Below, piece after piece: positions 33,145 to 44,481 of a stretch of 64,000 bases of DNA. The translations under genes and the position numbers were made by a program. Origin of the DNA: Ophiostoma sp. CBS 140.51 (Eukaryota; Ascomycota; Sordariomycetes; Ophiostomatales; Ophiostomataceae). The notes under the pieces were generated by a model. The model was not told the origin of the DNA. It did not search any database and saw nothing but the letters and a program-made list of their open reading frames with translations. Each line of letters starts with the position of its first letter. Positions within the stretch are counted from its first letter, which is position 1. The stretch lies in assembly GCA_029298735.1 (NCBI GenBank), contig JANSLP010000114.1, forward strand, positions 27,237 to 91,236, given 5' to 3'.

Positions 33145-34086
33145 TCACAACACGACCACCTTGCCTTCGCCTAGAAAAGCCACACTAAAGACCATCACGA
33201 GCACAGCAATGCCCATGACATGAGCTGTGCTGCGTGGCATCACAGCCGGCCCCGCAGCATTTGTGGCCGAGGAGGAGCTTGCGCTTTGAGTCGGTGTCGT
33301 GGCACTCCCGCCACTGGCCGTCGCTGCAGAGATGTTGGCTGCCGTCGCGGGGTCGACTTCGGCACCACACCGCAGCGGACCAAAGAGGTACGATTGTCCA
33401 TCAATGACGGCGTAGGTCGTGCCGTTTTGGACGGTCGAGTCGATAATGTCAAAGTGCATGCTCCACGAAGCATGGTCGACGCAGTCAGTTGCGTTCATGC
33501 TGTTTGACGTCGACATAGACGGCACGATTGCAGGCGCACCACCTGCCCCAAGCGAAAAGTATGCATTGTAAAACAACGGATAGCCCAAGACAACAGGCTC
33601 ATCGCCATAGACTCCGCCCAGGACGACACCTAAGATATAGTACATGCTGCACGCCACCATAAAGTGGCCCGTCTTGTTGACTAGGTCTGGGGCATAGTGG
33701 ACAAAGAACATGTCTGTGCCGTTGGTCAGGCTGCTAGTCGTCAGGGCTGGGGTAGACCCATTGCCAAAGTCGATCACCTCGGAAAAACCAAACTCGGTAG
33801 CATAGTTGTCGGCATACAGCAGCGTGTAGTTGAGCTGCAGCTGGAGGAGCGTGGCCAGGTCCGGGCGGTTGACGGAAAAGACAATGGGCAGCGGCGCATC
33901 TAGCACCTCATAGGTCTCGTTGAGAGGAAACACAAGATTCAGGTTGACATGGCCCGGAGTGAAGGAGTCCCCGACATCCGTGATTGTTTCTCTGGAATTA
34001 GTGGAAGTGGCAGTGACAGTAGCAACGGCTGTCGCGTAGGCTAGGGCACCAACGAGAAGGTGCTTCGGCCGAAGAAGAGACCCCAT
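33145..34086 (-). CDS. Secreted DUF7136-type protein with GPI-like tail
   Basis: A single exon of 313 aa. The signal peptide covers about residues 1-26. The body opens with VNLNLVFPLNETYEVLDAPLPIVFSVNRPDLATLLQ, the pattern of the ascomycete DUF7136 family (a Phe-Pro-x-Asn-x-Thr-Tyr start and a PIVF block). It carries several N-glycosylation sequons and a few cysteines in the second half. A Ser/Ala/Thr-rich linker (about 255-290) leads to a hydrophobic C-terminus (MGIAVLVMVFSVAFL), consistent with GPI attachment. The function of the family is unknown; a wall or membrane surface location is inferred. The ATG directly follows a TTACCAG sequence that could be the acceptor of a 5' UTR intron. Confidence 0.75.
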   Translation of the reverse strand: MGSLLRPKHLLVGALAYATAVATVTATSTNSRETITDVGDSFTPGHVNLNLVFPLNETYEVLDAPLPIVFSVNRPDLATLLQLQLNYTLLYADNYATEFGFSEVIDFGNGSTPALTTSSLTNGTDMFFVHYAPDLVNKTGHFMVACSMYYILGVVLGGVYGDEPVVLGYPLFYNAYFSLGAGGAPAIVPSMSTSNSMNATDCVDHASWSMHFDIIDSTVQNGTTYAVIDGQSYLFGPLRCGAEVDPATAANISAATASGGSATTPTQSASSSSATNAAGPAVMPRSTAHVMGIAVLVMVFSVAFLGEGKVVVL

Positions 34087-36048
34087 CTGGTAAGTGGGGG
34101 AAAATTAGAGTCGTGAAAGGAAGGTGACGAAGGATGCGTATGTCAATGGACCGAATGGTACGCGATCAAGGGTGAAAAGAGGAAGGATACAAGAACAATG
34201 CAGGGGAGGAATCGAAAAGGAGAAGAAACAAAAAGGGATTAGGATAAAGACGACTCCATTATCGATAATTATCTACTGATCACACTCACCGTGGTGCCAC
34301 GAAGAAGTGGCGGGCGGTATAGACACCGATGCACCGCGATTGCAACACGAGACTAGATGAAAGATGAAGAGCGGGGGGAAGACCACAAGAAAAAATCACG
34401 GAGCCGAGTGACCTCAACCACTCTTGTGTTTCCCCATGTCTTAATGTGGCTAGGTGCTTAGATGGTACGTAAAATGGGGCTTTGCGGCCCCCAATTGTGG
34501 AAGGTCACAGTCGTGTCCGAGGGGTTTATTCTGAGGCAGGTTTTCTTTGACACCCTTCTTCGTCGTTTTCGTACCTGTCATAACGAGTCACCAAAGTCAC
34601 GCTGTCGTCACGCTGTTGACGCCCACGCTACAGTTAAAAAGGGACGGGCCGTCTTGGCATGGGCTTCGCTTAGATATGTTCTCTATCAAGACCGATGTGA
34701 ACGATGTAAACGATCAACACGACAGGCCAGACCGGCCGAAATTTAATGTAAATGCATTAGTGACGACGCGAATACCGATAAGGATCACAATGTCGTAGTT
34801 GTTGCATAACCCTGTACCTTTTTGGTCTTTTGTTCCTGCTTCTCGCGGCTTTTGCATTAAAATTATCCTATGTCGCTTTGAGTCGCGGTCGACCCCCTTG
34901 ACTATGCTTAAGCCTCCTTCTCTTTTCGATCCCCTTTTTTTTGTGATCCTTCCATTCAATCCTACTCTGGCACGCTGCCATCCATGCCATCCTTGCCATC
35001 CATGCCATCCATACTATCCATGCACCACTTTACCATACACAATGTCATTCAATGTTTTGGTTGCAGTGGGATGGCAGGATGGGCAGGATCGTGGTCCATT
35101 TAAGATGAACAACCATAAGAGGCTTACCTCGAATAAGGAATATGAGTGGAGTCCTTTGGCGGGCTGAAGTCACCTCACAGAGGAAGGCCCCCAAGGTCAA
35201 CGGAGAATATCGTCTGCCGGACATGTCCCGTGGGAGCTTCATATAGCGGTTGATAGACATTTATGGAGTAGTCACATCACATGGACTCTTGTCGACTCCT
35301 TATCGGCCCAACTAAGGAGGAAAAGGAAGATTAAGAAGACCACAGCGGTGATCCGGCCCGTGGGATGCTCAATCGTCTGAATGTTGTGGCTCCTTTGTCC
35401 TTTCTTTCTTGCTCCTTCCGCTACAAACTACCTCGTAGGGCCAAGACTGAACTTTGACCGTCCTTTGACCGACTTATAAATGCTATCGGGTCAAGACCGG
35501 CCGAGAGATTAGGTCCACGTGGAGGGGAACGCGAGATCGTGGATGGGAACGTGGATAGGAACGTGGTAGTAAAGACCACGGACACATCGACGCCGTATTC
35601 GCCGTATAGACTGAGGAGTATACGTGGGAGCGAGTGATGAAGTGAACGTGGTATGAGAGTGGTATGGACAGTATCGACATGGTCTGGATGCGACTGATGT
35701 GATGGGGTTTGGTGGACAGAATGGATAAGATGGCAAAAATAGCCGCGATATTGTCCGAGATGTGGAGGGACATGAGGGACATGGAGGAACGTACAGAGAT
35801 CTGCGTGAGGTCCGAACGCGGCAACCCGATGCGTTCTGTCGTGTTCTGTTGTGAACGCGGCCCGTGTATTATGTGTGTGCATCGTGGCCATGAATATAAA
35901 GACGACCGCTGCCGAGTCTTGGCCACAACTTGGCGAAAAGTCTTGGAAGTCAACGGCAGCGGCTCTGCCATTTACCTCTTGTTCCTTCCTTGGCCTTGAC
36001 AGCTAAGTTTTTGATCCTTTATTTTTTTATTTCCTCTCGCTTTCCCCT
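34087..36048. other. Divergent promoter region of the DUF7136 and SGNH esterase genes
   Basis: About 2 kb with one tandem repeat (annotated separately). The stretch 35500-35950 is rich in GGA/TGGG words. Small open frames on both strands show no coding features. Confidence 0.5.
34976..35020. repeat. 9 bp tandem repeat, five copies
   Basis: The unit TGCCATCCA is repeated five times with one or two substitutions in copies 2 and 5. It is non-coding. Confidence 0.9.
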
Positions 36049-39000
36049 ATGCGGTGGTCCATTGTGCTTGCGGGCGTCTTGCCCTTGGCACTGGCCGTGC
36101 CACAAGCCGGTGTCAATTTTGGGCGCCTCAATTTTGGACATGCCGATGCTGTTGAGGATGCCGCCAAGGCTGCTACTGCGTCCGCCACTCTTGAGGCCGC
36201 CCCATCGTCCGTCTCTGGCTCGGCCGCCTCTGAAAACTCCGTGTTTGAGTGGCCAACCGCCGAAGGCATCAACACGTCGACCTTACTCACAAACGGCACA
36301 CGCATCACCGACCCCGTGCGCATTGCCTACTTGACCACCCTGCACGACCAGGTCATTGCCAACATGAACAATGGAACGGCCGTACCCATGAACATGGTCA
36401 AGCGCATCTCCAAAGACCCGCCTTACATTCACAAGCGGCAGGAACTCGTGGCCGATTTCCTAGGTCTTTTTATCGACCTCATCCTCACGGAATATACTGG
36501 CGAGTTTGTCAAGCTCGAGGCCGAAATTGGCAAGCTGTTTGCCGGCGGCAACGATGCCTGGTGGGACGACACGGACCGGTGTCGCGTGCATTTCCAGACG
36601 CAGGGCGGTGCACACGAGCTGATTGAGGGTTATGACCGTGGAGCGTCGGATCCGACGTCCAAGACGAGTGACAAGTAGGTCACCTCTTTCTATATTCTAA
36701 TGATAGACCGCGCCATGTACTATTTTGCTAACTCCTGGAAGCATCGGCTGGAACAACCCCAAAAACACGGATCCGCCGGTCCTCTACTTTGACGACCCCG
36801 ACTTGGGCATGTACTCGGTGCAGTTCACAGCCACAGACACGGTGGCCTGGTCTGGGCTCAATGGCACCAAAAAGTGCATTGTCCAGGGCTTGTGCAACCC
36901 CCAATACGTCTTTTACCACACCGGCTACCGCATCATTCTGAACACATGGCAGTCCCAGGGCGTGGCTGCCGACTGCGAGTACCTCGAGGACTGCAAGGGC
37001 CTGTGCAACTCGGGTGTACTCAACCAGTTTACAACGGGCGGCGACGTCTGGGGCGGCGACTGTGCCGTTCCCTGCTACGACGAGACGGACGATCTGCCGA
37101 CAGTCCCCGACCAGGCCCCCAAAATCATGGTCGTGGGCGACTCCATTTCGCACGGCATGCAGGGCGACTGGACGTGGCGGTACCGGCTGTATAGCTGGCT
37201 GACGGGTCTCGGATACCAGGCGACCTTTGTGGGACCCTATGTGGGCACGCACGGCATGTCCGGGCTGGACTCGTCGGAGCCCATGGCCCCGCTCCTTGCT
37301 GGAGAGACGTCAATGACGTTCAATGTGCAGGGCGGCTATGCTGGCGGTGTCTCGTCGGATTTCACGGGCAGCGGGCACGCCGCCTACTGGGGCCGGCAGG
37401 CCACCCAGGACGTCTCGCAAATCAATGGCTGGGTGGCGCAGTACCAGCCAGACTATTTGCTGATCTTGCTCGGTTTCAACGATTTGGGCTGGTTCGTCCA
37501 GGGCCCGGACGGCTTGATTGGGCAGATGGGCAACCTGGTCGAGAATGCCCGCGAGGCCAAGGCGGACGTCAAGCTGCTGATTGGCAATGTCGTGCAGCGT
37601 CTCTTCATTGACGGCCGCCAGGATCTGGTCGACAACACAAACACCTACAACCAGTTACTGAAAGACACTTTGCCGAGCTGGTTCCGTTGGGAATCGCCCA
37701 TTGCCTATGTCGATGTGGCCAGCTACTACGACTGCGGCCCGGACAGCTGCCCGGACGGCTACGATGGCCTGCACCCGGCCGTCCCGGGTGAGCACCACAT
37801 TGCCCAGGCGTTTGCCGATATGCTGGGCAACGAGTTTGATTTCCCAGGTCAGCCGTACGTTGTTCCCTCCGATTTGGATGGGCGCCCGGTCTCCGCACCA
37901 ACCAACATCAAGTCGTATGCCTACCCGGAGGGCATCTTTACGACCTGGGACAACATGCCCAACAACCGCGGCTACGAGATTCGCGCCCGACTCACAGGCA
38001 TGACGGACTGGTGGTCCGACGGCACGGTCTACCCGAGCACCTGGGGCAGCTGGCTCTCGTGGCTCGAGGCGGGCCAGTCGTGGGACACGCAGGTGCGCAC
38101 GCGGGGCGACTTTGATACTGTCTCAGACTGGTCAGACATTGTCACCGTGGTGGCCAACCCGGCCACGGCACCGGGCCCATCGGTCATCAACACGTACCCG
38201 AACCTGGGCCCAGATGTGATGACGGTCAACTGGGAGCCCGTGACGGGCTACGACATCCACTGTTATGGCGTCATCATCTGGGATTTGGATACACCCGATG
38301 CGTTCATCAGCACGTATGCCACGACAGGTACCGAGATGACTTTCACCGACTTGATTGTCGGTCACAGATATGGAGTTTGGGTGGCCTCGTACATCAACTT
38401 GAGCAAGGGCAGTGTGGCCGATTTCGCCGTGACGCCGGGCGGTCTGCCTGCGTCGGCCAATGCCATCATCTTTGGCGGCGGTGTGCCTCTCCCTCCTGCC
38501 TCGTTGTCGTACACGGAAGTCGACGCCACCACCATGACCTTTACTTGGCCCGCCACCGTCAACGCCGCTGGCTACACTTTGTACATGCGCAATTTGATTA
38601 CCGACTTTTCGGTTGTGGGCTCAACCACCGACACAACTCTCACTCTCGGCTTTTTGTTCCCGGGCGTCTGGAACTACGAGTACTGCATCGGCTCCTACAA
38701 TGGCAACTACGAGTCTTCCTATGGTGGCGCCGGCTGTGTCACCCCGCCCATTTGCTGTGGTTATAGTTATAGTGCTGAGCACGGTGCGGTCGTCGACGCC
38801 AGCGGCAATGTGTTTAATGCCACTGCCATGGGTCCCAACACGCCTCCCCCCCAGGTCATTGCCAACAATACGGCCACACCGTTTGTCTTGACCACCGGTG
38901 CCAACGCCACTGTGACTGTCCCCGCTAGCGTCATTGCCGGCAACGCGACCGCCAATGCCACGCTCTTGACCATGGATCCGCGCGTCGGCCAGCTCTACAG

Positions 39001-39097
39001 CATGTACCACCAGGCCATGGCGTCTCTGCAGCAGAACAATGTCAGCATCGCGAGCCTGACGTTTGCCTCGCCGGATACAGTGGTGCAACTCACATGA
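36049..39097 (+). CDS. Large secreted SGNH-hydrolase esterase with Fn3-like modules
   Basis: Two exons, 36049-36674 and 36742-39097 (67 bp intron, GTAGGT donor, GCTAAC branch, GGAAG acceptor); 993 aa. Signal peptide at about 1-16. The N-terminal region (about 50-330) is Cys-containing and not recognised. The SGNH/GDSL domain runs about 335-570: block I GDSISHG (Ser343), block III GFND (Asn455) and block V DGLHP (Asp550, His553). Two or three beta-sandwich modules resembling fibronectin type III follow (about 590-880), then an Asn/Thr-rich tail with many glycosylation sequons. SGNH enzymes of this layout deacylate polysaccharides (CE3-like acetylxylan esterases) or lipids; the substrate is not decided by sequence. 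It is probably secreted and fits the carbohydrate-active genes nearby. Confidence 0.85.
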
Positions 39098-40082
39098 GCG
39101 CGTAGCAGATAGACATAATGTGCAGAGTAGCTTTCTAGATAGATTTAATAACACTGTCCTCTCACATGAAGATGTTGTTGACTTAGACGGAGAGTGGGCC
39201 GCCCCGCTGTTGGCCGTTGGTGCCCTAAACAAGCATAAAGCGCCCTTCCACGCCACTCTGTAACTGGCAGGAACAGTGGGTGCACCTTCTGAAAAGGCCT
39301 CAAAGAGGCGCTGTAAACTGGAGAAAAAGTGGAGACAGGCGGGAATTCGGCGTTCTGGTGTCCGTTCACAAGTGTCTGGGCGCATCTTGTCCCCTCTTCC
39401 GTCCTTCTCCGTCACCCACCTTTCACCTATCATCCTCCTCTTTAACAACACCACCATTTCGACTTTTCTCCTCTACCAACCCATTCGAGACATTGAATCC
39501 GTCCAGGCCGTCTCCATCCTTTCATCGAGTGCCCCATTTCGACATAACTTCGCCTCGCTCCCTAAACCAGAAAGTCGCATCGTGCAACCCGCTCTTCTCC
39601 GTCATCAGGTGTCTCCCCTCTCGTGAAAAGTCGTCAAAACTGTCCTCTTCATCTCCATTGCTTCCTCTTCTTTTTCGTAAATCCCTCTTGTTATTTTGCT
39701 GCCTATTTTTGGCCCCCAAGTCGGCTCTGTGCTCTCTCTTAACTGTTCACTACCGCCCGTACTTATGTCTCGCGCCTCGTCCCATCACCCTTGTCGCTTT
39801 TGTCTCGTGGATCCCCACTGACATCATTTTCGTTGCCCAGACTTTGTTAAAATCTGACATTCTGCACCCGCACCCGTGCCATCGCGTCTTGGCTGTCAAG
39901 TCACACAGCCTCGACAGAGTGTCAGTGTGTTGTTGACATATCCTGGCTGCTAAAGTCTTGGCTTTCTTCAGCCTGACATTTAACTCAGACATTCCATCGC
40001 ATTCGCTTCGACTTTCTTTCTTCTACACATTTCATCAATTCCATTTCCGCTCTCCTCACTTTCTATCTACACAACTGCCACC
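39098..40082. other. Intergenic, promoter of the next gene
   Basis: The pyrimidine-rich stretch 39380-40080 is a typical long fungal leader. The open frames in it (39276-39936) are Ser/Pro/Leu-rich, composition-driven text. No gene is seen. Confidence 0.55.
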
Positions 40083-41048
40083 ATGAACACCGACACGAAA
40101 TCCGCCCTGCCGCCGGACCCGCCCATCGACGATGCATCCGATGCGCAGTCCATCTTGCCGCCCTACGAGGAGACTCCCTCGTCCTCGTCCCGACTGCCAC
40201 CACCGGGCCCCACTCCGCCCGCCTACCAGCCGTCCATGCTCGAGGTCGACCTGACACCAAACAAAGGAAAGGGGCCAGCAAACGACTTCGATGTCCACGT
40301 CTACAACGCCGAACTCGTCCCGCCCGCTGCTCTGCTGCTGGACGGCCAGACCATCTATGCTGAAGACGCACCGGACATCCCTCTGTACAGAGTCAACCGT
40401 GGTCTTACTACTTTGGGCCCCGCCACCAAAGCCGTCGACCTCGACCGGCTCGAACAGCGCTCCCCGGACCTGCCCATCATTCTCAAACCCCGCAGCATGT
40501 ACACGTTGCACCGCCCCCACCCGGCCGACTTTGTCATGTGGCTCCGCGGCGGGGGCGGCAGTCCTTTGGAACGCGGCCGCCCGGACTTTTACATGCACGC
40601 CACGACGGCGCGGGCGGCACCGCTGGGCCACCTAGGTTTGAGAGGTGGTGCGTTTGCCCATTGGGTAGCCGTGCCGTGCCGGATCGACTACACGACCAAG
40701 GACGGAAAGGACGTAATCAAGGCCGTGGGGTGGGACCCATCACGTACTTCGCCACTCTTCCGCGCGCAAAAGCACCCAACGCGAGCCAACATTATCTCGT
40801 GGCTGGACGTCACAGGCACAGAAGTGGCTTTGATGTACGAGACAATGGAGGTGCTGCCCTCAAGTGTCGACGGGAAACCGCAGCACACGCCACGACTACT
40901 AGTAACAGTGCCGATCCGGCGTGACCAGCGGGACGCCCTGGTTGCGTTTTGGTGCTGTTACGCGTGGGCGCAGGGGTCGGGCCGGCATGTGGAGGTGCCG
41001 CTGCCACGGGGGAAGAATCCCTACAAAGCGTCGAGAGTCTTCAACTAG
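40083..41048 (+). CDS. Conserved fungal protein of unknown function
   Basis: A single exon of 321 aa without signal peptide or membrane segment. A disordered Pro/Asp/Ser-rich head (about 1-60, with a PPYEETPSSS motif) precedes a folded part with IPLYRVNRGLTTLGP, YTLHRPHPADF, then HWVAVPCRIDYTTKDG and RRDQRDALVAFWCCYAWAQ near the end. This order occurs in a widespread ascomycete family of unknown function, possibly with a tubby/LURP-one-like beta-barrel; that is a guess from the pattern of strands and the closing amphipathic helix. It is convergent with the PhnZ-like gene, with 91 bp between stops, so their 3' ends probably overlap. Confidence 0.7.
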   Translation: MNTDTKSALPPDPPIDDASDAQSILPPYEETPSSSSRLPPPGPTPPAYQPSMLEVDLTPNKGKGPANDFDVHVYNAELVPPAALLLDGQTIYAEDAPDIPLYRVNRGLTTLGPATKAVDLDRLEQRSPDLPIILKPRSMYTLHRPHPADFVMWLRGGGGSPLERGRPDFYMHATTARAAPLGHLGLRGGAFAHWVAVPCRIDYTTKDGKDVIKAVGWDPSRTSPLFRAQKHPTRANIISWLDVTGTEVALMYETMEVLPSSVDGKPQHTPRLLVTVPIRRDQRDALVAFWCCYAWAQGSGRHVEVPLPRGKNPYKASRVFN

Positions 41049-41139
41049 GACAGACAAGGAGTAGTCACGATTGTATGAGATGTAATGAACATAGCGTTTG
41101 ATTTAATACCATAGGAAGAGACATCTGAATCAGGCGCCA

Positions 41140-41806
41140 CTATTGATTTGCCCTCGCTTCCTCCAGAATACGCACAGCCATGTCCTCGTAGGCATCCAGC
41201 CCTGGCACCACCTTGCCGGCCTCTTTGGCCAAGTCGTCCCACCGCCGGACGTTCAGTTTGCTCTCGAGCAGGGGGTCGCTGCGAGCGGCCTCGGCCTCGG
41301 AGGGAGTGAATGTACCACCCTAAAGGTTAGCGACGAACAAATAAATTTGCATCAGGGCATGGACTCACCTGCAACTCCAACGTCACTTTGCTCAGTTTGC
41401 TCAGCGACGCCCAATATTCTGGCTCCGTGGCGCACAGGTACCGTTTGGCCCAGACGTGGGCACCCACGACTTCGTACACAGCCGGCGGGAACCCCAGTCG
41501 CTGCAAGTACTGCTCGCCGACCTTTTCGTGTTCTTCAGTGCCAAAGGCTGAGCCGTCGGGTGCTATGAGTTTTGGGAGAGAGGCCGCCTCAGGAATAAAA
41601 CGGCCGACATCGTGAAGGAGGGCGGCCAAGACAGTGGGCTCGTCGGCGTTGTGTTCAACGGCAAGAGCAGCTGCTTGCAATGAGTGCTGCAATTGAGAGA
41701 CAGCCTCACCCATGTAGTCACCCTGACCCTGGGCGTCCAAAAAGGAGAAGAGAGTGCGGACCACCTCACGGGTGGAGGCTTCAATGTTGCTGATATCGGT
41801 CGTCAT
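41140..41806 (-). CDS. PhnZ-like HD-domain mixed-valent di-iron oxygenase
   Basis: Two exons, 41806-41369 and 41319-41140, with a 49 bp intron (GTGAGT...CTTTAG); 205 aa. The HD-domain metal ligands are visible: His41, His65-Asp66 (LLHDVG), His93, His117 and Asp174 (RRWDD). Tyr31 and Glu34 (DYMGEAVSQLQH) and Lys121 (AHVWAKRYLC) are also present. In bacterial PhnZ the corresponding Tyr24, Glu27 and Lys108 mark an oxygenase that cleaves 2-amino-1-hydroxyethylphosphonate, rather than an HD phosphohydrolase. The spacing here matches after constant offsets of 7 and 13. The substrate in fungi is unknown; cleavage of a phosphonate or similar hydroxylated C-P or C-N compound is inferred. It is probably cytosolic. 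It shares an 860 bp divergent promoter with the M20 gene. Confidence 0.82.
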
Positions 41807-42669
41807 GGCGTCTGTGGTTGAGATGATTTACAGGCAGGACATCTGACAATGGCTGGTACATGGCATGGCCGGGTTAAATACGGCACAAATACAAATGTAG
41901 CCATAATCAAATAATTACAGCTGTGAGGACATCGTCGAATGTTCTTCTTCAAAGCTGTCACGTTTCGTTTTTTGTCGATGTCTTGAACTCTGTTCCTGGC
42001 TAAATCACGGGCGTGATGCCGACTGCTGTAATTCATCGCGGCTTCCTTGCCGGTGCACCAATCTGGGTGTCGACTTACACGGGAGCCAAGACCCCAGCAG
42101 TCTTGGAAGTGGCATGAAAATACGGAGTTCTGAAATGTTTCATAGAATTAAACATGAAAGGTGACTTCGGCGTCGGGATATATCATCATTGTCGCATATA
42201 AACCCGATGTTTGGTGGTTGACAACGCCGTGAATGAATTGCAGTCGATTTGGTGAACATATGAACGACTTACAGACAAAGTGCATAAGTGGTTGCAAAAG
42301 GACAAGGATCAGCGCTGACATGGACAATCTGACTGGCCCAATGGTACCTGATAAACTGATCGGTGATGCTCGCCGACGAGACATCGACCTTCCTTTTGTA
42401 CTCAATTGAAGACACCAGTCTTTATTCAATTCCTCTTGTGATGCTTGAAAATACTACATGCTACATCACATCACCGGATGAGTCACTGGAGAGATTTTGA
42501 GAAAGAGAAAGTTGCGTTGCGATGATGGTGAATTGGAAGATCCGTTGTAGTGTCAGAATGGCGGATTTAATGGAGGATGATCTGGTATAAGTAGTGTATT
42601 TTCGTCAATCCATGATCATTGATTGTCCTACCTCGCAGCTCCATCCTTCACCCCCTCCTCTGGATCACG
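41807..42669. other. Divergent promoter of the PhnZ-like and M20 genes
   Basis: 863 bp, mixed sequence. A TATAAG lies about 78 bp before the M20 start. No gene is seen. Confidence 0.55.
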
Positions 42670-44057
42670 ATGCTCATCTCTGACCACAAGGCCCTCCTGC
42701 TGCAGGCACTCGATGCCGCTGCCGACAAACACGTCCAGCTGCTCCAGAAATTTGTCCAGACGCCGTCACCCAATCCACCGGGTGACACGAAGGCTGCCGC
42801 TGCTGTCCTCACTTCGTTCCTCGAGAGTCACGGCGTCCCCTACGAGATTATCGCTCCCGACCGCGGCGACGGCGACAACCCCGAAAGGTACCCCAACATT
42901 GTCAGCGATTTCGAGGGCGGTGCCGGCCCCGGTCCTCGTGTCGTCTTGAACGGCCACATTGACGTTTTTCCTGTCGACCCGGCCTCGCGGGACCAGTGGA
43001 GACATGATCCGTGGTCGGGCACCATTGAGGGGGACAGAATTTTTGGAAGGGGTGTGGTGGACATGAAGCTAGGGACGACGGCGTTGCTCGTCGCGTACGT
43101 CCATCTGTACAAACAACGCCACCTGCTCCGCGGGAGCATCGCCTTCTGTGCCGTCTCGGACGAGGAGACGGGTGGACGGTGGGGAACGTCGTACTTGGTC
43201 AAAACCTTCCCTGGCCGCTTTGGCGGCGACGTCATGCTGGGCGCCGAGCCGGTCGGGGTGGGCAGTGTGCGTTTCTCAGAAAAGGGCACGCTGCGGATGC
43301 GGTGTGTGTGTACTACAGCGGGGGCGCATGGGGCGTACACAAATTTGAGCAAGGGGGCAGTACGCACCGCCGCATCATTCTTAGGCGACGTAGTCGCTGA
43401 TGTCGAGTCGCTCGACGCCGAAAAGAGACTCCCTCGCTCCATCGCCGACCAGCTCCGCCGCCCCGAGGTCTTGCAGAGAATCGACGATATTATGGGCCCC
43501 GGAACGGCAGACATTATCACGAAACCGACGGTCAACATTGGCACCATTGAGGGCGGTGTCGGATCGGCTATCAATATGATTCCGGATACGTGCAAGTTTT
43601 CACTGGATATACGGATGCCGGTCGGTCTGACGCGAGACGACGTTCTGCCGGTGATTGAGGCGGCCACGGTAAAGTACAAGCCAGCAGCGTCGTTTGAGCT
43701 GAATGTCGTCGAGGCGGCCAGCAACCCAGCGAGTGTGTCTCCTTTGGACCATCCTGTGCTGGGTCTGTTGATTGACAATGCTCACGAACTGGCCCCCGAG
43801 GACCCAGCACCTCTGGCTATCCCGTCGATGGGCGCCACGGACTGCAAGCATTACAGATATGCCGACATCCCAGCGTACATTTACGCTGGTAGTCCGAGGA
43901 CCAGTAAGTTTGTGAACATAAATCATCTAAAATGTGTGCATTGCTAACAAGAATAGTGGCCCAGGTCAACGAGTCGGCATCGATTCGTGAGTATCTGCAC
44001 GTCACCAAAGTCCACGCTGCAGCCGTCTGGGACTACCTGAAACTCAAGCAGGGTTGA
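42670..44057 (+). CDS. M20 family metallo-amidohydrolase (ArgE/DapE/ACY1-like)
   Basis: Two exons, 42670-43903 and 43957-44057 (53 bp intron, GTAAGT donor, GCTAAC branch, AATAG acceptor); 444 aa. Zinc-site motifs are NGHIDVFP (His96, Asp98), GRGVVDMK (Asp131) and DEETGG (Glu165-Glu166), and the dimerisation lid domain follows. Members hydrolyse N-acyl amino acids, succinyl-diaminopimelate or dipeptides; substrate cannot be read from sequence. Near the C-terminus GATDCKHYR stands where many relatives have the last metal-binding region, so the final ligand is uncertain. The ATG at 42670 is the first in-frame one; upstream in-frame codons begin at a TTG. There is no signal peptide, so it is probably cytosolic. 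Confidence 0.87.
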
Positions 44058-44481
44058 TAAGAGTCAGAATGGATAACAAACAGCATAATCAGGTCATAAA
44101 TTCAACGTAAAATAGAAAGGAACACAGGTAGATGAATATCTTGAGTTATTCCACGCTGTTTGACCGTTGCTGGACATGATCTTTGTGAGTCAACTGGAAA
44201 AACAACCTCGTTTTGGTAAGAGTACCCCTGTGAGACGGGTGTCAGACCAGGGATGTTAGGATCCCAGCCGTAACAGCCGTGCCCCGTAATTGGATCCCCT
44301 GTTGCTGTCGATCACCTACTAAACCTCGGCATCGAACATGAAGGATTCACTTACACGCATGACACGCAGAGGCAGATCATCAGAATTAAAAACGACTTCT
44401 CAACCAAGAGACGTATTGTACAAGATAATTGCAAAGTATAAATAAAAATAAAAATAACAGTATTGAACACCCAAGATCCCG
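44058..44481. other. Convergent spacer, M20 and SDR genes
   Basis: 424 bp of AT-rich 3' flank with AATAAA-like runs near 44440-44455. Nothing else is seen. Confidence 0.6.
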
